DNA of 64,000 bases from Campylobacter sp. RM5004 (GTDB lineage: Bacteria > Campylobacterota > Campylobacteria > Campylobacterales > Campylobacteraceae), in assembly GCF_022369455.1 (NCBI RefSeq), contig NZ_CP059599.1, positions 1,844,743 to 1,908,742 of the forward strand. The letters are read 5' to 3'. Of this stretch, positions 37,656 to 47,339 are shown one piece after another. The position numbers were made by a program, and so were the translations under genes. The notes under the pieces are model-generated. The model made no database searches. It was not told where the DNA came from and worked only from the letters and a program-made list of their open reading frames with translations. Each line of letters starts with the position of its first letter. Position 1 is the first letter of the stretch.

Positions 37656-38048
37656 TTAGTTGCTACCAAATTTTATCTTTATCTTATCATTGCCTAAGAT
37701 ATTTTCACGCTCTAAGCTAAGTTCATCTAGTGAATCTAAAAGTAGTTTTTCAAGCATTGCTTCTCTTTTAAAACACATCATTTTAGTGCTTGCTAAGTTG
37801 TTGAAAAATAATTTTCCGCTTTTTTGCTTAGTATCTGCAATTAATTTATTGCAACCTACATAGATTATAAATTTATTTTTATCTAGAAAAAAAGCCCAAC
37901 CACCAGTGTTTTGCTCACAAACGCCACTTTTAGTATCTAAAATACAATCTATTCTATATTCGCCATCTTTAATAATTTTTTCATTATTTTGATTACTTGC
38001 ACAAGCAATGAAAACTAATGCAAGTAATGAGATTAAATATTTTTTCAT
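37656..38048 (-). CDS. META-domain lipoprotein
   Basis: A 130-residue lipoprotein. The signal MKKYLISLLALVFIAC ends at the lipobox cysteine (IAC). One META domain follows, with FIIYVGCNKLIADTKQKSGK and a second cysteine in STKMMCFKREAM, then a C-terminal helix and strand. It overlaps the upstream META gene by 4 bp and is clearly a paralogue of it. Confidence 0.78.
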   Translation of the reverse strand: MKKYLISLLALVFIACASNQNNEKIIKDGEYRIDCILDTKSGVCEQNTGGWAFFLDKNKFIIYVGCNKLIADTKQKSGKLFFNNLASTKMMCFKREAMLEKLLLDSLDELSLERENILGNDKIKIKFGSN

Positions 38049-38455
38049 TTATTTTCTTCTATTGTGATTTTCACTTTATCATTTTCTAAAGAATTTGAAG
38101 AAATATCTAGCTCAGTTAGTGAGCTTGTAACCAAATCTTCAACCTTCATCAAATCCTCAGGACACATCATTTTTGTACTTGCTGGAGCTTTGAAAATTAA
38201 CTTACCATTATTTTGTTGAACTTCTCCAAAAATTCTATTACATCCAACAAACATTCCAAATCTATTATTCTCAATCATAATAGACCAATTTCCTGTATTA
38301 GGGTATTGTGAATTGTTTTGCTTATCAAGAATATGGATTATTTTATATTCGCCATTTTCAAGAGTTTTATTTACATTCATTTCATTTCCTTGATTTTGTA
38401 TATTTGCACAGCCAAAAAACGCTAATGCACTTAATAATATTAAAGATTTTTTCAT
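38045..38455 (-). CDS. META-domain lipoprotein
   Basis: A 136-residue paralogue of the next gene. Signal with lipobox FGC, an asparagine-rich linker, then a META domain with GMFVGCNRIFGEVQQNNGK and APASTKMMCPEDLMK. The shared STKMMC block and the spacing show recent tandem duplication. The function is unknown beyond the family's envelope stress link. It directly follows the thioredoxin-like lipoprotein. Confidence 0.78.
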   Translation of the reverse strand: MKKSLILLSALAFFGCANIQNQGNEMNVNKTLENGEYKIIHILDKQNNSQYPNTGNWSIMIENNRFGMFVGCNRIFGEVQQNNGKLIFKAPASTKMMCPEDLMKVEDLVTSSLTELDISSNSLENDKVKITIEENK

Positions 38456-39010
38456 TTATTCTCCTTTGATTTTGTTGATACTTTCTCTTAATAAGCCTTC
38501 ATCGGCTTTACCTAAAATAAAATACTCATTACCTAGTTTTTGATATTTGCCATCTTTTAACATAACTTTAAAAGGTAATTGAACTTGAGTGTTATATTTT
38601 ATATCATTTGTGATTGCTTCTACGATTAAATCTGCTCTTTCATCATTTGTTAAAAAATAATAAGCATTGTAGTTTTTAGCAAATTCTTTTAATTTTTGTG
38701 CGTCTGCATTCTCTGCATAAGATAAGCCTAAGATTACTAAATCATCTAAATGCTTTGATTGAATATCAAAAAGCATAGGAGCTTCTAATCTACAAGGCTG
38801 ACAAAATGTGCCAAAAATATCAATTAATAATAATTTATTGCTATCAACTATTTTAAAGCCATTTTCTAATCTTTGTATTTTAAGCTCTTGATTATCCCAA
38901 CTCTTAAGAGTTATTATATCTCCTGCTTTTAATTCTTTTACGCTTTCATCTTTGCTACAAGCAGTGAAAAATAAAACAAAAATACTTAATACTAATAATA
39001 ATTTTTTCAT
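38456..39010 (-). CDS. Thioredoxin-like lipoprotein (TlpA/ResA type)
   Basis: A 184-residue exported protein. The signal MKKLLLVLSIFVLFFTAC ends at a lipobox cysteine. The thioredoxin fold carries the redox motif FGTFCQPCRLEAPML (CxxC = C-Q-P-C), with LVILGLSYAENADA following, and a late KVMLKDG. It is likely a periplasmic disulfide reductase. In C. jejuni I recall a periplasmic thioredoxin near csrA-ispE. It is part of the leftward run. Confidence 0.85.
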   Translation of the reverse strand: MKKLLLVLSIFVLFFTACSKDESVKELKAGDIITLKSWDNQELKIQRLENGFKIVDSNKLLLIDIFGTFCQPCRLEAPMLFDIQSKHLDDLVILGLSYAENADAQKLKEFAKNYNAYYFLTNDERADLIVEAITNDIKYNTQVQLPFKVMLKDGKYQKLGNEYFILGKADEGLLRESINKIKGE

Positions 39011-39019
39011 ACTATCTCC

Positions 39020-39856
39020 TTAAAATCTTCTAATAAATACGCTATGCATAGGTTTATTTTCTTTATCTAATTTATAGTATTTAAAACCTATTTTAGTCCC
39101 AAGCTCAAACGGATGATTAATCTCATCTATCGTAAAACCACTACCTACTACGATAGTGGTTAATTCTTTATTATCTATACTTAAATTATCATCTTCTAAT
39201 GCTCTTAAAGCATTAGCTTTTTTCCATTTGCATTCATAATTGATTAGTTTATTATCAGAATCAAGATTTACCTTAGAAACAATGCAGTTATCTTTATAAA
39301 ATCTTTTAACTTTTATGATTTTTTCTTTTAAAGGCACATCATAAGCCGTATTTTTCTTATGCATATAAACACCTTCAGAGCCTTTTAATACCATATGATT
39401 AAAAAAATCAATAAATTCATCACTATCGCTAAACTCATATTGCTTAATAAATGTAATATTATTATTTGGATGTTTTTGTAACCATTCTTTTAATACTTTT
39501 AACCTATCCATTAAATCACCTTTTTGATAAGGCACATCTGCTACATAAAACTTAGTGCATTTTAATTTATTTAAAGCTACATCATTAAAAGTGTCGTAAT
39601 AATCAGTCCCACAAAATAAAGCCCCTTTAATATCAAAAGGTGGGAAATCTTTTGTATAACTCTTACTTATCTCGTATGTTTGATTATCGTTGTTAAATAA
39701 TCTTTCTCCATCCCAATTAACACCCATTCCATCAATATATTCGCTAACATAATAATCTTGTACATTAATATCTTTTAACTCATCAAAATCGTTATAATTA
39801 AAAGTTTGAGACATCAAAACACTACAAAATGAACAAAAAACTAAAAAAAATTTCAT
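39020..39856 (-). CDS. ATP-dependent DNA ligase-like exported protein with an altered active site
   Basis: A 278-residue relative of the small exported ATP-dependent DNA ligases of Campylobacter and related bacteria. The signal peptide is MKFFLVFCSFCSVLMSQ. The ligase blocks are recognisable: SEYIDGMGVNWDGERL (motif I region), KGALFCG (motif III region), KGSEGVYMHKKN (motif IV) and KIIKVKRFYK (motif V). But in motif I the nucleotide-carrying lysine of SEKxDG is tyrosine 40, and the DGEL of motif III reads KGAL. As sequenced it should not self-adenylate. It starts the leftward operon. Confidence 0.78.
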   Translation of the reverse strand: MKFFLVFCSFCSVLMSQTFNYNDFDELKDINVQDYYVSEYIDGMGVNWDGERLFNNDNQTYEISKSYTKDFPPFDIKGALFCGTDYYDTFNDVALNKLKCTKFYVADVPYQKGDLMDRLKVLKEWLQKHPNNNITFIKQYEFSDSDEFIDFFNHMVLKGSEGVYMHKKNTAYDVPLKEKIIKVKRFYKDNCIVSKVNLDSDNKLINYECKWKKANALRALEDDNLSIDNKELTTIVVGSGFTIDEINHPFELGTKIGFKYYKLDKENKPMHSVFIRRF

Positions 39857-39931
39857 TTATTCTCCTAAAGTTTATATAATCCTTTAAATAACTTTAAATT
39901 TAACATCTAAATTAATTTATTAAGGGGACTT

Positions 39932-41890
39932 ATGATTTCTAAAATTTCTATTTCTAAAAAACTTTTGTTGCTCACAGGAACTTTTTTAATTATATTATTA
40001 ATTTATAATATTTTATTAATTAAGAGCAGTTATGAAACCTACAACTCTTCTATAAAAGCCCAAGATAATGCAAAAATTATTTTAAAAACAAATAATTTAA
40101 TCCATTTTTTACAAGTTGAACGTGGTCTTAGTGTAGGAGTTTTAGCAGGAGCAAATAGCTCATCAATGTTAGCAAATAGAACTAAAGTTGATGCTTTAAT
40201 AGACGATGAAAACACAAAAGCAAAAATCAATAATTTAAGAGCAATGGTTGATGCTAAAGAAAATAGAGCAGAGGTTTTAGCAGCTTATACACAAGCGATT
40301 AATTCTTTACTAATGCAGACAAAAGAACTTTCTTTAAACCTTGATGAAAGTTATTCAAGCCTTAGCGATGCTTTAAATCTAGTAGCAAAAACTAAAGAAA
40401 GATATGGTTTATTGCGTGGGACTTTAAACGGAGTATTTAATGCTAATACTATGGATATTGCAACTTTTTCAAGTGTTAGCTATATGAATACAAGTATATT
40501 AAATAAACTAAAAGAATTAAACGAATTAAAGCTTAAGTTTTTAGATGATAAATTACAAACAATATCAAAGCTTGATGAAAACTTAAAATTTCAAGAATAC
40601 ATAAATATTGCGTTTAATAATAATATAAATGGCAATTTTAATGTAAAAGCTAGTGAGTTTTTTGATGTTGCTACAAAACTGATTGAAGATTATAAAGAGC
40701 TTGAAGATGATATTACAAATAAAATCCTTTCAAAAGCTAGCGAAAACGAAAGCAATTCAAAAGAAGCCATTATTTTACAAATCATAATCGCCATATTTGC
40801 TCAAGGAATAAATATGTTTTTAGCTTTTGTAATTTCAAAAAATATTATTAATAATCTTGATTTGATTAATAAAGGTCTTGATAGTTTTTTTGATTTCTTA
40901 AAATACAAAAGCGATGATGTAATGAAAATAAAGACAAACAATAAAGATGAGTTTGGAAAAATGGCAAAACAAATAAACGAAACCGTTTTAGAGCTAAAAG
41001 AAAATTATAAAAAAGATCAAACCTGTATAGATGAAATTACAAAAATCACAAATGAAATAAAGTTAGGAAAACTAGATAATGATATATTTAGCGAGCCGTA
41101 TAACCCTAGAATCAAGGCTTTAAAAGGCATATTAAAAGAAATGTTAGGAGTGTTAAAGACTAAAATCGGTAAAGATATTAATAAAATTGATGGTTTATTA
41201 AAAGAATATGCAAATATGAAGTTTGTAAATAATATAAAAGAGCCTATCGGAGAAATTGAACTAAGCTTAAATACTTTACAAAAAGAAATAAAAAATATGC
41301 TTTATTCTCAAGAAAATATAAGCAATAGTTTAAAGAATAACTCAAAAAATCTAAAAGATAGTATGAAACAGCTTTTAATCGGTAGCAATAAAGCAAAGAG
41401 CAATCTTGAAGAAAGTGCAGCAGCAATCAATCAAATGTCAAGCTCAATGGGTGCAATTTCACACAAAAGTCATGAAATCATTCAGCAAAGCGATAGCATA
41501 AAAAGCGTAATTGATGTTATTAGACAAATCGCAGAAGATACTAATTTATTAGCCCTAAATGCTGCTATTGAGGCTGCAAGAGCAGGTGAGCATGGACGCG
41601 GATTTAGCGTTGTTGCAAGTGAGGTTGGAAAATTAGCTAATAATACTAGCTCATCACTAAATCAAGTAGAAGCAAATGTGAAATTATTAGTTCAACAAAT
41701 CCACGATATAGGAATGAGTATAGAAGAACAAACCCAAGCTATTAATCTAATAAATAAAACAATTTGCGAAATAGATAATCTAAACAAAGATAATGATTTG
41801 GTTGCAAATAATACAAACAATGCTGCAAATAGCGTTGATGATTTAGCTAGCAATATAATTGAAGATTTAAAGAAAAAAGAGTTTTATTAA
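39932..41890 (+). CDS. Methyl-accepting chemotaxis protein with a NIT-type sensor
   Basis: Transmembrane chemoreceptor of 652 residues. A membrane helix at about residues 11-30 is followed by a periplasmic sensor of about 250 residues with the NIT pattern ([30 protein letters not shown]), a domain linked to nitrate/nitrite sensing. A second helix is at about 275-300. Then come linker helices and the signalling domain with [20 protein letters not shown], the strictly conserved hairpin tip region. AAGGGGA precedes the start. It stands alone and converges on pyk. Confidence 0.9.
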   Translation: MISKISISKKLLLLTGTFLIILLIYNILLIKSSYETYNSSIKAQDNAKIILKTNNLIHFLQVERGLSVGVLAGANSSSMLANRTKVDALIDDENTKAKINNLRAMVDAKENRAEVLAAYTQAINSLLMQTKELSLNLDESYSSLSDALNLVAKTKERYGLLRGTLNGVFNANTMDIATFSSVSYMNTSILNKLKELNELKLKFLDDKLQTISKLDENLKFQEYINIAFNNNINGNFNVKASEFFDVATKLIEDYKELEDDITNKILSKASENESNSKEAIILQIIIAIFAQGINMFLAFVISKNIINNLDLINKGLDSFFDFLKYKSDDVMKIKTNNKDEFGKMAKQINETVLELKENYKKDQTCIDEITKITNEIKLGKLDNDIFSEPYNPRIKALKGILKEMLGVLKTKIGKDINKIDGLLKEYANMKFVNNIKEPIGEIELSLNTLQKEIKNMLYSQENISNSLKNNSKNLKDSMKQLLIGSNKAKSNLEESAAAINQMSSSMGAISHKSHEIIQQSDSIKSVIDVIRQIAEDTNLLALNAAIEAARAGEHGRGFSVVASEVGKLANNTSSSLNQVEANVKLLVQQIHDIGMSIEEQTQAINLINKTICEIDNLNKDNDLVANNTNNAANSVDDLASNIIEDLKKKEFY

Positions 41891-41902
41891 TAAAACTCCT
41901 TG

Positions 41903-41942
41903 GAATTTGAAATAGGAATTTGAAATTCCTATTTCGTAATTC
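41903..41942. repeat. Palindromic double copy of the dispersed repeat
   Basis: A plus copy (41903-41922) runs straight into an inverted copy (41922-41942). The core is a perfect palindrome: 13-bp arms 41909-41921 and 41923-41935 around a single G. It lies just after the MCP stop. Confidence 0.85.
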
Positions 41943-41980
41943 TTTATACACCTACCCTACTTTATAAATAAAAATTCATA

Positions 41981-42033
41981 GAATTTGAATTCGGAATTTG
42001 ATTTTTTAAATTTCAAATTCCTATTTCAAATTC
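41981..42033. repeat. Second inverted pair of the dispersed repeat after the MCP gene
   Basis: A plus variant, GAATTTGAATTCGGAATTTG (41981-42000), and an exact inverted copy (42014-42033). With the palindrome at 41903 the MCP-pyk gap holds four copies. Confidence 0.85.
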
Positions 42034-42047
42034 TTAATATTTTTGCA

Positions 42048-43493
42048 TTAATTTTGTAAGTTTAAATAATAATCTATTTGTTCTCTACCTAAAACTCTAA
42101 TTAAGTTAGTGCTACCTGTCTCGCCTACTGGATAACCTGCTGTTATAACATAGTTTTTATTTTTATCCATTATGCCTTTTTTTACCCCTACTTTTACACA
42201 ATTGTGTAAAAGCTCGTGCAAACTAGAAGCTTTATCTACTACATAAGTTTCGCTAAGTCCCCAGCAAATACTAAGGCTTTTTAAAGTTTTATCGCAATGG
42301 CTCATTGTAATGATTTTTGTATCAGGTCTATATCTTGCCATTTTCTTAACACTTGCACCACTGCTTGTAAGACAAATTAAAGCGTCTGCATTAATATCTT
42401 TTGCAAGCTGAACTGCTGATGCTGCAATAGTATCTGTCATATCTCTTTTGTCGTGATTAAAATTACAATATGGATAAATCTTTTCTATTTCGCTAATTGT
42501 TGCTGACATAATGCTAACAGCATTTACAGGATCGATTCCAACTGCACTTTCTTCGCTAAGCATAACAGCGTCAGTTCCATCTAGCACAGCGTTTGCAACG
42601 TCGCTTATCTCTGCTCTGGTTGCACTTTTATTATTTGCTAAAGAAAATAGCATTTGAGTTGCTGTAATTACAGGCTTACCCATTTCATTAGCTTTTTTGA
42701 TGATTGATTTTTGAATGCTTGGCACTTTATAAAACGGCACTTCAATACCTAAATCCCCACGAGCAACCATTATTCCATCACTTACATTTAAAATCTCATC
42801 AATATTTTCAACCGCATCAAACTTTTCAATCTTTGCAAATACTTGAGTTTTGTTTCCGTTTTCTGCTAGGATTTGCTTTGCATTTTTTATATCATAAGCG
42901 TTTTGAACGAAAGATATTGCCATATAATCAACATCGTTTTTTACACCCCATAATAAATCATCTTTGTCTTTTTTAGTAATTACTTCTATGTTTATTTTTG
43001 TATTTGGAAAATTTATTCCTTTATTTGAAGCTAATTTACCATCGTTTTGAACTTGGCATTTTAAATAATCTTGCCCTACTTCTTCAACGATTACTTTTAT
43101 AGAACCATCACATAAAAATATCGCTTCGCTAGGTCTTACAGCTCCTAAGATTTCATTATAATTTGTGCTTACTTCATAATGATTATCTGATTTTTGATTA
43201 GCTTTAATTGTATGTCTATAAATGTCTAATCTATCGCCTTTTTTTAATAAAAACGGCTCAGGAAGTTCTAAAACTCTAATTTTTGGCCCTGAAATATCTT
43301 GTAATACGCCGATATTTTCGCCTAATTCACTTGAAATTTTTCTAACTTTATCAAGGTTTGCTTTATGATATTCATGTGAGCCATGAGAAAAGTTTAAGCG
43401 AAATACATTAACCCCTGCTTTTATCATTTCTCTTATACATTCTTCGCTATCACTTGCTGGCCCTAAAGTTGCAATTATTTTTGTTTTTTTCAT
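42048..43493 (-). CDS. pyk: Pyruvate kinase
   Basis: Makes pyruvate and ATP from phosphoenolpyruvate. The 481 residues begin MKKTKIIATLGPASDSEECI and hold VFRLNFSHGSHEYHKANL, the substrate/metal block GIMVARGDLGIEVP, and PVITATQMLFSLANN. A C-terminal allosteric domain ends the chain. It abuts mqo (1-bp overlap at 43493) in the order pyk-mqo-coaX seen in C. jejuni. Confidence 0.96.
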   Translation of the reverse strand: MKKTKIIATLGPASDSEECIREMIKAGVNVFRLNFSHGSHEYHKANLDKVRKISSELGENIGVLQDISGPKIRVLELPEPFLLKKGDRLDIYRHTIKANQKSDNHYEVSTNYNEILGAVRPSEAIFLCDGSIKVIVEEVGQDYLKCQVQNDGKLASNKGINFPNTKINIEVITKKDKDDLLWGVKNDVDYMAISFVQNAYDIKNAKQILAENGNKTQVFAKIEKFDAVENIDEILNVSDGIMVARGDLGIEVPFYKVPSIQKSIIKKANEMGKPVITATQMLFSLANNKSATRAEISDVANAVLDGTDAVMLSEESAVGIDPVNAVSIMSATISEIEKIYPYCNFNHDKRDMTDTIAASAVQLAKDINADALICLTSSGASVKKMARYRPDTKIITMSHCDKTLKSLSICWGLSETYVVDKASSLHELLHNCVKVGVKKGIMDKNKNYVITAGYPVGETGSTNLIRVLGREQIDYYLNLQN

Positions 43494-44842
43494 TATTCTC
43501 CCCTTAGTTCTTTATTAAATAATTCTTCGTTAAATTCAAGCTTTAAGTAATCAACCACCATTCTTAAATCTCTTAAAGCATTTCCCATACAGCTAGTTGC
43601 ACCTGGACTTGGAGTCATATTAAATATAATTCCTTGATTTTGTGGCACTATGCTTGCTTCTCCTAGCATTAGTTTCTTTTCTGTTTTATTTAGCACTTGT
43701 GGGCGAACTCCACCAAAGCCTTTTGCATAAGTTATATCATCGGTTGTAAGACTTGGGACAATCTTTCTTGCGTCTTTTACAAATAAAGATTTATTCAAAT
43801 ACGGCACTTCAAATAAGAAATTTCTTAAAATATAATTTCTAATAGTGCTATCTTTCATTAAATCAAGTAAGATTTTTATAGTTGTTCCATCAAGGCGTAA
43901 AGTAGTAAAAAACTCAGGCAAACTCTTAAGCCCATGATAACGCTCAAGTTTTGGTAAAACTAAAGCAGTTGGACCAAAGCGAGTATTCATATCGCATAAA
44001 ATATCAGGATCGCCGTGTAATGCTGCGAATGGTAATTTTGGATTTTGAACCATATAGACTTTACCATTTAATAAATGTTTTTTTGTTAGATAAAAGCTAC
44101 CTGCAACAGGCAAACATGCGTAATCTAATCCATAACCCATTTTATGTGCTAAATATAATGAGTGAGCACCTGCATTTACTACAACAAAATTTGCACTAAA
44201 TTCGGTTTTATTAGCACTTATTAGATAAAAAGTATCGCCTTTTTTGTAAATATTTACGATTTCTTCATTAAAAAATATTTGATTATCAGGATTAGCCTTC
44301 ATAGCTTCTTCAGCTAAGCTCTCGCTCATTTTTCCAAAATCAACGGTCGTATAGCAATCATTTTCTAAAGCACCCATAGCAAATATTTCTTCAGGTCTAT
44401 CCCCACCACCTAAAGCTTCTATTACTTTTGGCTCAATTTTTTTGATTTCTGCTTTATCAAATTTTCTAATATATGGATATAGTTCTTTGAATTCTTCGTA
44501 GCGTTTTTGCATAAAGGCACATTCTTCTTCACCAACAGCTAAAGCCATTTTTTGATGAGAAAACATAAACTTATTTTCTGCTTTTACTAATTTTGCATAA
44601 TTTACAATCATATCAGCATTAGGTTTAACTTTTGAAGCTTTTTCATAAGTGTAATTTGTCTCAATATCTCCGCTGTGAATTGTTTGAGAATTGCTAGTTC
44701 CTTTAGAATTAAGAGTGCTTAAAGCATGATATTTTTCTATTAAAGCTACTTTTTTTACATTTGTATATTTGCTAAGCTCGTAAAATAACGCAGCTCCACT
44801 AATTCCACCACCGACTACAATAACATCAAAATGCTGTGCCAT
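43493..44842 (-). CDS. mqo: Malate:quinone oxidoreductase
   Basis: Membrane-associated FAD enzyme that oxidises malate to oxaloacetate and passes electrons to quinone. The 449 residues start with the FAD-binding GGGISGAALFYELSKY. SNSQTIHSGDIETNYTYEKA and the ending TPSPGATSCMGNALRD are blocks of the family. It is followed within 1 bp by pyk and preceded by a 45-bp gap to coaX, so probably one operon. Confidence 0.93.
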   Translation of the reverse strand: MAQHFDVIVVGGGISGAALFYELSKYTNVKKVALIEKYHALSTLNSKGTSNSQTIHSGDIETNYTYEKASKVKPNADMIVNYAKLVKAENKFMFSHQKMALAVGEEECAFMQKRYEEFKELYPYIRKFDKAEIKKIEPKVIEALGGGDRPEEIFAMGALENDCYTTVDFGKMSESLAEEAMKANPDNQIFFNEEIVNIYKKGDTFYLISANKTEFSANFVVVNAGAHSLYLAHKMGYGLDYACLPVAGSFYLTKKHLLNGKVYMVQNPKLPFAALHGDPDILCDMNTRFGPTALVLPKLERYHGLKSLPEFFTTLRLDGTTIKILLDLMKDSTIRNYILRNFLFEVPYLNKSLFVKDARKIVPSLTTDDITYAKGFGGVRPQVLNKTEKKLMLGEASIVPQNQGIIFNMTPSPGATSCMGNALRDLRMVVDYLKLEFNEELFNKELRGE

Positions 44843-44887
44843 ATTCCATCCTTTTGTATTTTTTAAAAAAATGATAATTTTATTTAT

Positions 44888-45499
44888 TTATAAATTCAAG
44901 TCTTTAATTAATTTTTGCATTCCTTGAAAAACTAGGTTTTTCTCATTGATTGCGTTTTTAAAAAATTGATTTAAAAAGCTAGAATCTCCACCTGTTAGGT
45001 ATATTGTTTCATCTTTGGCAAATTCTTTAATGCAAGTTACTATACTAGAAATTATTCCATAACTAATAGCATCTTTTGTAGAATTTGGTAACGAACCTAG
45101 GTCTAATGTGGTATTTAAATCATAATTTAATCTACAAGATATATTTTTATAAGCATTAAGATAAGATTCAATTCCAGGTAATATAAAACCACCTAAATGT
45201 TTTTTATTTTTCATTAAATCAATAGTTATTGCACTTCCTGCATCTACAATAACACCCGTATCAATATAATAACAAGATGCAATCCTATCAACTCCTAAGC
45301 CTATATAAGAAGTATCTAGGCTAAAAAAGGGTTCAAGATTTATAAAATTACTAGGTAATACCGAAAAATTTGCATTTACGCTTATATAAAAAACTTTTTC
45401 TTTAAAACTACTAGGTGAAAAATCTTTTAACTCTATTCGCTTTAAATGTTCGTTTTTATAAACGCAAGCTGTTGTATTACCTATATCTATTAAAGTCAT
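44888..45499 (-). CDS. coaX: Type III pantothenate kinase
   Basis: First step of coenzyme A synthesis. The 203 residues start with the short ASKHA phosphate motif MTLIDIGNTTACVY. GVDRIASCYYIDTGVIVDAGSAITID holds the second and catalytic aspartate motifs. Slightly shorter than other CoaX proteins but normal for Campylobacter. It overlaps the upstream lipoprotein gene by 4 bp. Confidence 0.9.
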   Translation of the reverse strand: MTLIDIGNTTACVYKNEHLKRIELKDFSPSSFKEKVFYISVNANFSVLPSNFINLEPFFSLDTSYIGLGVDRIASCYYIDTGVIVDAGSAITIDLMKNKKHLGGFILPGIESYLNAYKNISCRLNYDLNTTLDLGSLPNSTKDAISYGIISSIVTCIKEFAKDETIYLTGGDSSFLNQFFKNAINEKNLVFQGMQKLIKDLNL

Positions 45500-46413
45500 T
45501 TTAGTTTGTAACTTTTATCGTTGTAAAACAAAATATCATCTTTAAAATATGCATTCTTTTTAATCTTAGATTTTAGATTAAATACAGCAATTTCATTTAA
45601 ATTTTCATCAAGCTTAATTAAATAGCCATTATGCTCTAAAGCATATAAATAGCCATTATTTGCGTGAATTTCGCTATAATTTGCATATTTAAATTTGGTT
45701 TTTGAAATTTCGTTTAATAAATAATCAAATTTATAAATACTTCCATCGCTTGCTAAAACATATATTAATTCATCTTTAAGAAGTGCTTTTTTGATATTTA
45801 TTAATTTTGTATATGTTTTATTATCTAGTATAGTAAATAGTTTGCTTGAACTTGCTGCAATTAATTTATCATCACTTGCGTCTAAGAAAATTATATTATT
45901 AAAAAATTCTTGAGTTCCAACATTTATAGCTCTAATGAAAGTATTATTTACATTACTTAATATTACTAAATTACCATCTAAAGTAGGAGCGATAATAACA
46001 TTTCCACTAAAAATAGGATTTGCTAATTTTTTAATAACCCCATTTGCTTGTCCATAATTATCGCTAAATAAATAATTTTGCTCTAATAAATCAAATAAAA
46101 TAACATTATTTAAAGCATCAACCATTACAGCTTTATTGCCTTCGGTTTCTATGCTTACGATTTTTGCTTCAAATTTTTTATCAAATACTACTTCTTTATC
46201 TTTTAATATTTTTAAAAAACCTAAGTTATTAGATATAAAGGTTAAATTATCTTTTTGATTTATGATTTCATAATCTTTATAATTTTTTAATATATTTTCA
46301 GTTTTTATATTTATTGAACTTAATTTTTCTGTATTTTGTGGCTCATAATATTGTTTTGAACCTGAACATGCTAAAAATAATAATGATAAAGCTAATAATG
46401 AATATTTTTTCAT
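45496..46413 (-). CDS. Lipoprotein with a beta-propeller-like fold
   Basis: A 305-residue lipoprotein whose signal (MKKYSLLALSLLFLACSGS) ends in a lipobox. The remainder is a series of short strand-rich repeats such as LDGNLVILSN, SDDKLIAAS, ASDGSIYKFDY and EHNGYLIKLDENLNEI, like a small PQQ/BamB-type propeller. By position it matches the unnamed C. jejuni lipoprotein Cj0395c. The function is unknown; an outer-membrane assembly role would be a guess. It is coupled by 4-bp overlaps to both neighbours. Confidence 0.7.
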   Translation of the reverse strand: MKKYSLLALSLLFLACSGSKQYYEPQNTEKLSSINIKTENILKNYKDYEIINQKDNLTFISNNLGFLKILKDKEVVFDKKFEAKIVSIETEGNKAVMVDALNNVILFDLLEQNYLFSDNYGQANGVIKKLANPIFSGNVIIAPTLDGNLVILSNVNNTFIRAINVGTQEFFNNIIFLDASDDKLIAASSSKLFTILDNKTYTKLINIKKALLKDELIYVLASDGSIYKFDYLLNEISKTKFKYANYSEIHANNGYLYALEHNGYLIKLDENLNEIAVFNLKSKIKKNAYFKDDILFYNDKSYKLK

Positions 46414-46919
46414 TTGTTGCCTTGATAATGTTTTAAGCTATTTGCTACTTTATAAAATACTGAATTAGCATTGATTAAATCTAGTTTTACCCTAGCCTCT
46501 TCTATTTTATTTGCTTGTAATAGTTCGTATGCTTCTTGAATTGTTTTTAAATCTTTTAAGAAAATTCCTGATTCAAATTCCTTAGCTTTATAAATCTCTA
46601 AAAGTAGTTTATCTTCATTACTTGGCTTAAATGTAGCTAATTCTTCAATATACTTTTCATCCATTAATAATGCTAAATATAAATTAGGATTTAAAGATTT
46701 TAATTGATTTAATTTATCATTATCTTTAGTAATTAATAACTCATTATATAAACTATTTGCTTCTTTTGTATTTTTAATCTTTATGCTATCGTTAATAGAA
46801 TTAAATGCAAAATAAGCAATGATTGCAATTATTATAAATATGATTATAAATTTATTTTTTCTCAAAAAACGCTCAATTTTGATTCCAAATTCTTCAACAC
46901 TATATGTATTTTCTTTCAA
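46410..46919 (-). CDS. Membrane-anchored helical protein (TPR-like)
   Basis: A 169-residue protein. One transmembrane helix (FIIIFIIIAIIAYFAF) lies at about residues 24-40 after a basic N-terminus, followed by a helical periplasmic part with LNPNLYLALLMDEKYIEEL and EAYELLQANKIEEARVKL, resembling the YfgM/TPR-type partner of BamB-like proteins. The dispersed repeat is in frame at 46562-46580 and encodes EFESGI. It is first in the operon with the propeller lipoprotein, which fits a YfgM-BamB-like pair. Confidence 0.65.
   Translation of the reverse strand: MKENTYSVEEFGIKIERFLRKNKFIIIFIIIAIIAYFAFNSINDSIKIKNTKEANSLYNELLITKDNDKLNQLKSLNPNLYLALLMDEKYIEELATFKPSNEDKLLLEIYKAKEFESGIFLKDLKTIQEAYELLQANKIEEARVKLDLINANSVFYKVANSLKHYQGNK
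46562..46580 (-). repeat. Dispersed repeat inside a coding region
   Basis: AAATTCCTGATTCAAATTC, with one changed base in the centre. In the reading frame it encodes E-F-E-S-G-I. Confidence 0.65.
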
Positions 46920-47013
46920 TTTAAATTCCTTAAATTTTGATAAAATTAAAGCTGAAATTGTAACAATTTTTTGTAAATCTTGATAAATTTAGTGCTATAT
47001 TAAATTTTTATTA

Positions 47014-47019
47014 TATAAT
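47014..47019 (+). promoter_or_regulatory. Likely -10 box for gatC-pilT-cvpA
   Basis: TATAAT, 33 bp before the gatC start and preceded by a T-rich stretch, as in Campylobacter vegetative promoters. Confidence 0.5.
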
Positions 47020-47051
47020 CGGATTTAATTTTAGATTAACAAGGTGAGATT

Positions 47052-47330
47052 ATGTTAATAGATGAAAAGTTATTAGAAAGACTAGAAAAATTATCATCAC
47101 TTAAATTAAGTAACGAAGAAAGACAAACTTTGCTTGCTGAATTTGATGATATTTTAAAATTTGTAGATAATTTAAATGAAATTGATACTAATAATTTAGA
47201 AATTAATAATTTAAATTATACCCCATTAAGAGAAGATATACCTGAAAAATCAGAAGTAATTGAAAGCATTTTAGAAAATGCTCCTTCAAGAAGCGAACAC
47301 TTTTTTTCAGTTCCTAAAATTATAGAATAA
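47052..47330 (+). CDS. gatC: Aspartyl/glutamyl-tRNA amidotransferase subunit C
   Basis: Small subunit that holds the GatCAB complex together, which makes Gln-tRNA and Asn-tRNA by amidation. The 92 residues start with MLIDEKLLERLEKLSSLKLS and later show TPLREDIPEKSE, the family's extended belt. It is encoded away from gatA and gatB, as usual in Campylobacter. It is followed 9 bp later by pilT. Confidence 0.92.
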   Translation: MLIDEKLLERLEKLSSLKLSNEERQTLLAEFDDILKFVDNLNEIDTNNLEINNLNYTPLREDIPEKSEVIESILENAPSRSEHFFSVPKIIE

Positions 47331-47339
47331 GGAAAGATT

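Noticed and set aside
47052..47330. gatC as sign of a complete gatCAB operon here
   Set aside because: No gatA or gatB nearby; in Campylobacter the three subunits are scattered.
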